DNA of 64,000 bases from Eretmocerus hayati (Eukaryota > Arthropoda > Insecta > Hymenoptera > Aphelinidae). The notes beneath the pieces are model-generated. The model saw only the letters and a program-made list of their open reading frames with translations. It was not told the origin of the DNA and did no database searches. Positions within the stretch are counted from its first letter, which is position 1. Each line of letters starts with the position of its first letter. This document shows positions 58,401 through 64,000 of the stretch, piece after piece. The stretch is from the NCBI GenBank assembly GCA_029851415.1, contig CM056744.1, positions 9,307,268 to 9,371,267 of the forward strand, written 5' to 3'. Position numbers and translations under genes: made by a program.

Positions 58401-61377
58401 GATGCATTGTGCTGATTCGTTCGATTGGGCAAATTTGCGTATTTTGTAGAGTCCAGATTGACCATTGCTTTGTCGAGACTCTTCGTGGCCTTGTCGAAGC
58501 TCGGTAAGTTTTCGGGAACTTCGGCGTTCGATAGATCTTGGTGAATTTTCGAACTTGTTTCTTCATATATGGTGTCTCCGTGCAACAATTTTCTTCTTGC
58601 GGAAAGAGGTATACTTCTATCCATTTCTCGTCTGTTTATTATCTTGTCTTCTTTTGGTGTACTCGTGATGCGTATTCCCGCTCCCATTTCCCTTATAGCC
58701 TTGTCGGTCACCATCGGTAATTGATCAACATCGTTCATTGCTTGACTAAGAATCGGTTCGGCTGCTGGATGGCCATCGATTTCTTTCAGCATGTTCCAGC
58801 CCTGAAAATGTCCTCCTCTTTTACCTACTGTTTTCCCTGCTTCCATCTGTCTCTCCGCTTTTTGAGTGCCACTCCATTCTTCGTCGGATATTTCCTCGAA
58901 CGAAACATCCGGTGGGTCGTCTGGAAAATCCATATCCCTCTTTCTTTTCTTCAAATTGTCCCAATTGATATAATTGTTGAGCTGTTGCTCTTCCAATTCC
59001 TTCGCTTTTCGTTTTTCACCTCTTGTTACGACCAATACTTGAGCGCTCTTATTTTCTGATTCTTCTGCCTCTTCTTCTTCTTCCGCTAGCCTATACAGCT
59101 CTGCTAAAGGGCGTTCTAGGTTTCGATCTCCTTCTTTTAACACAGGATTTCTAGACAGTGAATCGACATGGTTCTTACTTCCAGGATTATAGATTATAGT
59201 GAACGACTGGTCACGAAGCGCGGCTTTAAGCCTGTTGAACCTAAGATCAAGCTTTTTTGTCTTGTTTAGATAGACCAATGGTTGGTGATCGCAGACAACC
59301 GTGAAGTGCTTTCCGTAGATGAAGTTTCTGAAGCTTTCCACGCAAAATACTATAGCTAAGAGCTCCCGATCAAATGTTGAGTAGGCTACCTCGTTTAGCT
59401 TAAGTGCTCGACTAGCGTAGGCGCAAACGTATTCTTCTTTGTCCTTTTTCTGACTAATCAGGCCTCCAATAGCAAATCGACTAGCATCCGTAAAAATCCG
59501 ATACTTGAGGTTTGGGTCAGCACACCTGAGAATAGGGTAGGAGCACAGCGCATCCCTTAATTTCTCAAATGCCTCTTGCTGCTCTTCTTTCCAATAAAAT
59601 TTTGTATTGCCTCTCAGTAACAGATGAAGTGGGTGAGCGATCTCAGCAAAGTTCTTGATGAATCTGCGATAGTATGACGCCAGCCCTAGGAACTGTCTTA
59701 CTTTCCTAGTTGTCGTGGGGACGGGGTATTTGCTTACTGCTTCGATCTTTTTGGGATCTGGGCGAATTTCGCCGTTGCCTACCAAGTGTCCTAATACGCT
59801 TGCATGCTTCTGGAGGAATTGACATTTACTTGGTTCTATGGTTAAATTTGCCTCGTCTAGGCGTTTGAGCACTCTGCTAAATTTCGTAAAATGCTCCTCT
59901 AACGAGCTACTTGCGATTATCAGATCGTCTAAATAACACTCCACTACATCGTGTAATAAACCGGCTAGAGCAAGATCAATTAATCGTTGAAAGACAGGGG
60001 CAGAATTGGCTAGACCCATAGGTAATTTACTATATTCGTAAAGCCCGCAGTCCGAAAGGACAGCTGTAAGAGGGGATGATTCGGGATGAAGACGACACTG
60101 GTAGTACCCGCTTTTTAAATCTATTGCTGTAATATATTTTGCATCTGCTATGCGGTCAATCAAGTCGGTTGGATTCGGTAAGGGGTAGTTGTCTTTTACA
60201 GTGATTTCATTCAGTTTTCGAAAATCGGCCACTAAGCGCCACTTTTTCTCTCCATTTGGCCCCGGTTTCTTCGGAACTATCCATAAAGGGCTCGAGTACG
60301 GAGATTTCGAGGGTTGGAGAACCCCATCCTCTAATAATTTGTCGATTTGCTTTCTCATCTCCTTCCTTATTTCCGGAGGACCTCGATATCGCTTTGCTTT
60401 CACGGGTATGTCAGTAGTAGTAATTATTTTGTGTGTCAGAAGGTGGGTAGTTTTCAACTTCTCCCCTGGTAGCCCGAAAACATGTGGTCGCAACCCAATA
60501 AGTTTCTTGATGTGTTGAATCTCTTCCTCATTCAACCCCTCTAATGTTTTTGGATCGAGCAGTTCAAAAATGCGAGTCACGCGATCTTTTACTTCTTTGG
60601 TACCGAAATTCATTATACTGACTCTTTTTTCAAGTTCTTTTTCTTTTTCTTCTTCTGTATCAAAAATATCCCCTTTTGGTTCTGTAGTCTCACAAGGTTC
60701 TAATGTAACTTCTGGCGGCTCAATTTCGACTTCCTCGTCATTAGTATTAATACACATTGCATAAGCTTTCCCCCCATTATTTACCGCAACAAAATTCCCA
60801 AACCAAATACCTGGGCCCAAATCCTGCAGCCTAACAAATCCCACTTTTTCGTCGTTTTTAACTCGAGCATAAATCACTTGTATAGTTCTCGGGGGTAATT
60901 TAAATTTTTCTTCTTCTACAAATGGTATTTCCAAATCCCCAAACCTAAGACATTTTAACTTCGCATCAATAATCCCCCCATGTTTTTCGAATTCTCTCCA
61001 CCCCAGGAGACCATCCGTATTAATTGCAAAATCGTTTGGCACCACGTGCACATCACAATCTAACCCGCTAAGATTCATCTTAATTCGACCTAGAGTATAG
61101 CATTCCCCAGCCGTAACTCCCGTGATCGCTATAATATAATTTTTATCAATTGAAACCCCTTCGCTGATACATTTTGCCTTCAACAGTGTCACGTCTGCAC
61201 CTGTATCGGCATAGAATTGCAAGGAACCATTTTTGAATATTTCATTCTCAAGTTCGACCACTGGGTGCCTCCGATGATTTGCGTCCAGTAGCCTAATCGA
61301 GACCCGCCGCTGTAATGTATTCTCGTCGCTTAATTGTTTGTGCTCGACCCCGCGGCTTGGTGTCGAGCATCCTCGAA
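55472..61377 (-). CDS. pol: Pol polyprotein with OTU and macro-like domains
   Basis: Ty3/Gypsy-class Pol, uninterrupted. Numbering is from the GTG at 61261, although translation really enters by -1 frameshift from gag at 61378. The protease has D19-T-G and LLGW. The RT has its YLDD box at 443-446. RNase H has D592, E633, D658 and D700. A disordered linker runs to about 1170. An OTU cysteine-protease domain (about 1180-1297) has GDGNCLF with Cys1195 and His1291. A macro-like segment (about 1430-1570) contains SIGEIVVTD and V-K-x-x-x-YAR. The integrase has HHCC (H1591, H1598, C1628, C1631) and D1661, D1721, E1757 with the DD35E spacing. A GPY/F-type C-terminus follows, with no chromodomain. Order PR-RT-RH-IN defines the Gypsy type. 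OTU suggests deubiquitinating activity; the macro assignment is tentative. Confidence 0.9.
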
Positions 61378-64000
61378 GTTTAAAGAATTATTCGGGTTTC
61401 CCATAAGTTGATTCTCCTGTTCGCTATTTGGCGTAGCCATTCCCCGATTGAAACTGCCTAGCTCCGTATCTGGATTATTTCGATTGTTCGGCTCTCGGGA
61501 ATTCTTGTTTCGATAATTATTTTGGTTAGAGTTCTGCCAATTATTCATGGGCCTCTGAACCCTATCGTTTCGGCGATCTCCATTGAAATTCGGTCTTCCG
61601 TCCGGATATCGGCGATTATAATCTCTGGGATAGTAATTCCGATTAACTCTATAATTATCGTTATAACCTCGAGGATTCCTGTCGTAATTTCGGTTGTCAT
61701 CTCGACCGTAATCCTGGTTACGATTCGTATTGTTATTATAGGTGTACCTATTCTGATTCGCATTCTCGTAATTGTTACGATATCGGTTGTAAGAATTCCG
61801 GTCGGCATCTCTCACATTGTATGTATTGTAATTTCGATTACGGTCGTCGTAACTGTTTCTATCACGATTCCGGTAGTTTCCCATGGGACTTGAATAATTC
61901 GCGTTATAATTTTGGTTGAACCGATCGTCTCGGCGGTCATTCCGGCGCGGGCCGCTATAGTTTGCGTCGTTGCGCCTCGTGTTGTTATATCTAGGCATCG
62001 CTTGCGCCATCTTGTCGGCTGGCGTTCTCGGGCGATTATCGTACCTATCTACACCTCTGTCGCGTTGCTGCGATTGGTTTTCGGGGGCTCTTCCAGTATC
62101 GATCGCTTCGTTCAAAAATTTGCATGCGTTTAAGTCGTGTCCTTGTCTTCTGCAATACCGACAAACTTCAGCCTCCTTCTTTTTTGGGCATTCCCGTTCA
62201 AAATGTCCTTTGGCATGGCAATATCTACATTCGTCTGACGCTATGGCTCTATTGACCGTGATCGACTCGATGGGTAAGGGCGTATGTTTAGTCATTTCCT
62301 TCATCTTTTGTTCAACCAGTGTATTCACGAGTGCCATTATTTTATCCCCGTTCATATCATGGTTATTGATGTTTGCAAATACCAAGCGAGCGCTTGTTTT
62401 ATTTTCGAAATTTACTGCTTCTGAAATGGCTTCACGTAAGGTCTTAGGACTCGTCGATCTAACCTGGTGTTCTAATGCTCCCGCGAGCCCGAAAATGAAT
62501 TGCTGCAATGCCTCATTATCCGCATTGTTTTTATAAGTTTCTCGCTCCCAATCTTTGAGGTTTCGATCTGAGTCGTACACGTTGAGCAAACGGTTATGGA
62601 GCGTTTGGACGCGCAGTCCATAGTCTCCTGCACTTTCATGTTCTCTTTGCTGTACTAGTTTCAATTCCGCCAAAACTCTGTCCGCTCCACCTACCCCACT
62701 ATATTGGGTAGTCATATCCGATAACAGTTTTTCGATTGATGTATATTGCGTTAACCGCGCGGTGTAACCTTCGGCGGCTCTACCTTGTAATTTACGCGCT
62801 AAAGTTGCGAGTATCCACGGTTCCGCGTCTGGTCCGTATTCGTCCACTATATATCTCACGGATTGGCAGAAAAATGCTAGCATATCGGGATTTCCATCAT
62901 AAGGCATGATATTGTTGAGAGCTTGATTCAACGTGAGTTTGAATTTGGATGCGTGACGTCGGTTAACGAGGGCTCCGTTGTCTGCATTCCTCGCAGATGT
63001 GCGACGGATTTTTGCGCTCGCGTTCGAGTCGCAATCGCTCTTATCGCGGTTCGGAGGTCGTTGCCCTGAGCGAAGGCTTCTTTCATTCCTTCCATCACGA
63101 TTCAATTGTTCGTTACGATTCTCATAGTTTCTTCCGCGGCTCGCGTTCTCGTCATGATCACTGAAATATTCAAAATCCTTACAATCCGATGCATCTGAGT
63201 CTGTAGAGGATGAGACGTCCGCGTATCGTACTTTACTCAAATAGCGATCACGCCTAGATTGACGTGGTGCTTTGAATTCTTGCTCATCATCGCATGAGTC
63301 TTCAAACCGTTTGCGATCACTGCGACGCGTATGTCCGCGAGATCGACGATCGGATCGACATCCGTTCGGCGAGTAATCACGACTATCGCGTGGCTTCTCA
63401 TTGTCACTTCGAAAAGACTGGTCACAATTCTTCACCTTGTTAGTACGAGAGCTTGTTTTGTATACGCTCAACTCAGTGTCGAGATTGTTAGGTATCTGAC
63501 GATCTGAGTGGCTAGCGAATCCAGCGTCCATACTAAAGAGTCGGGGGCTGTTATGATTCGGATTGCTCTTTTGATTCTTAAACCATTTCTCGCTCAACTC
63601 GGCATCAGGGCTTTTGCAAGTCCTAGCGGAGTGGCTAGTGAATCCTGCGTCCTTACTATTCAGTCGGCGGCTAGAATTCTGGTTAGGTGAAAAACGACCC
63701 ACTCGAACGCTTCCACTTGCGCCACGAGGGTGCAAGCTTCCACTTTTAACATTTATGAGAGGCCACGGATCTGTTTCAGCCATTACATATTCGTTTTCCG
63801 GGGTCGAGCGATTGGCCCAGTTGTCAGTGAATTGTTCGTTCATTCGAGTATTTTGCGCCGGAGACTCAGATGGATGGTCTAAACGCGAAGATTCCGCAAT
63901 GACACGCAACTCTCCGAAATTTGCGTCATTTTCATTAAAAAATTCTTCCTCTTTTCTGGGAAATTTCGGTCGCGCCCCAGTTGCTATCTGCGAATTTTCT
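61330..64000 (-). CDS. gag: Gag polyprotein (5' end beyond window)
   Basis: The structural and nucleic-acid-binding protein of the retroelement. The frame is open from the window edge to the TAA at 61330; no ATG is seen before the frame's entry, so the start may lie outside, although internal ATGs exist (for example MNEQF). The N-terminal third is Ser/Asn/Arg/Asp-rich and disordered. A helical capsid-like region follows (from FKLTLNQALNNIMPYDGN through LRVQTLHNRLLN). There are two CCHC knuckles (CRYCHAKGHFEREC near 62230-62190 and CRYCRRQGHDLNAC near 62165-62125). The tail is a long Asn/Arg/Tyr/Asp-rich low-complexity segment of about 170 residues. Intact coding. Pol is reached by frameshift. 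Confidence 0.85.
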   Translation of the reverse strand, partial: ENSQIATGARPKFPRKEEEFFNENDANFGELRVIAESSRLDHPSESPAQNTRMNEQFTDNWANRSTPENEYVMAETDPWPLINVKSGSLHPRGASGSVRVGRFSPNQNSSRRLNSKDAGFTSHSARTCKSPDAELSEKWFKNQKSNPNHNSPRLFSMDAGFASHSDRQIPNNLDTELSVYKTSSRTNKVKNCDQSFRSDNEKPRDSRDYSPNGCRSDRRSRGHTRRSDRKRFEDSCDDEQEFKAPRQSRRDRYLSKVRYADVSSSTDSDASDCKDFEYFSDHDENASRGRNYENRNEQLNRDGRNERSLRSGQRPPNRDKSDCDSNASAKIRRTSARNADNGALVNRRHASKFKLTLNQALNNIMPYDGNPDMLAFFCQSVRYIVDEYGPDAEPWILATLARKLQGRAAEGYTARLTQYTSIEKLLSDMTTQYSGVGGADRVLAELKLVQQREHESAGDYGLRVQTLHNRLLNVYDSDRNLKDWERETYKNNADNEALQQFIFGLAGALEHQVRSTSPKTLREAISEAVNFENKTSARLVFANINNHDMNGDKIMALVNTLVEQKMKEMTKHTPLPIESITVNRAIASDECRYCHAKGHFERECPKKKEAEVCRYCRRQGHDLNACKFLNEAIDTGRAPENQSQQRDRGVDRYDNRPRTPADKMAQAMPRYNNTRRNDANYSGPRRNDRRDDRFNQNYNANYSSPMGNYRNRDRNSYDDRNRNYNTYNVRDADRNSYNRYRNNYENANQNRYTYNNNTNRNQDYGRDDNRNYDRNPRGYNDNYRVNRNYYPRDYNRRYPDGRPNFNGDRRNDRVQRPMNNWQNSNQNNYRNKNSREPNNRNNPDTELGSFNRGMATPNSEQENQLMGNPNNSLNFEDARHQAAGSSTNN
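61341..61384 (-). promoter_or_regulatory. Programmed -1 ribosomal frameshift signal (gag to pol)
   Basis: The slippery heptamer T_TTA_AAC lies in the correct gag phase at 61384-61378. After an 8-nt spacer, a perfect 8-bp stem (tgctcgac / gtcgagca; 61369-61362 with 61348-61341) encloses a 13-nt loop. Slipping back one base opens the pol frame with no stop through to the protease. The zero frame reaches the gag TAA at 61330. All three elements match the textbook arrangement. Confidence 0.85.
63968..63981 (-). other. Possible primer-binding-site-like sequence
   Basis: On the minus strand, actggggcgcgacc follows gatagca. A TGGGG-type start near the expected 5' leader could be a tRNA primer site just inside the 5' LTR. 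However, the gag frame runs through it, and no LTR end can be confirmed inside the window. Confidence 0.2.

Noticed and set aside
61522..61893. 123-codon plus-strand Ile/Val-rich frame
   Set aside because: Shadow of the Asn/Arg/Tyr-rich Gag tail on the opposite strand.
1..64000. CRISPR arrays, bacterial operons or ribosome-binding sites
   Set aside because: No regularly spaced direct repeats; introns and element types show a eukaryotic nuclear sequence.

Overview
This window looks like nuclear DNA from an arthropod, most likely an insect. The reasons are GT-AG introns of about 60-500 bp, pogo/Tigger-like, mariner-like and piggyBac-like remnants, tRNA-derived short repeats, and an Env of the fusion-protein type carried by insect errantivirus-like retroelements. 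I cannot name the species. No ordinary host gene is recognisable.

The left third (about 1-23 kb) is AT-rich, gene-poor sequence full of non-autonomous DNA elements. It holds several MITEs and foldbacks, a 792-bp pogo/Tigger-like element (14078-14869), a decayed piggyBac-like transposase (5155-6060, minus strand), and a striking inverted repeat with two 719-bp arms around a 391-bp loop (16612-18440). Near 22.2-22.7 kb there is a possible TATA promoter with a proline-rich first coding exon. It is followed by about three degenerate repeats of roughly 280 bp and an LTR-like unit (23681-24237).

The right two thirds (about 24-64 kb) form the interesting region. On the minus strand lies what looks like an intact Ty3/Gypsy-class retroelement. 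Gag (63909-61330, open to the window edge) is followed by a canonical -1 frameshift signal: heptamer TTTAAAC, an 8-nt spacer and an 8-bp stem. Pol (to 55472) contains protease, RT, RNase H, an OTU cysteine-protease domain, a macro-like domain and a DD35E integrase. About 28 kb further downstream on the same strand is a spliced env: signal-peptide exon 29675-29542 joined in phase to 27326-25202. Between pol and env are sense-strand accessory ORFs (49593-47834) and, on the opposite strand, a set of spliced cellular-type genes. These are two SIAH-like RING proteins, a JmjN/JmjC KDM4-like protein with zinc fingers, and several small Cys-rich or low-complexity proteins. One antisense gene lies entirely inside the env intron.

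The simplest reading is a single giant env-bearing LTR retroelement of 40 kb or more, carrying antisense cargo with chromatin and ubiquitin themes. An alternative is a cluster of separate insertions. No matching LTR pair is visible because the right end is outside the window, so the single-element reading remains a hypothesis.
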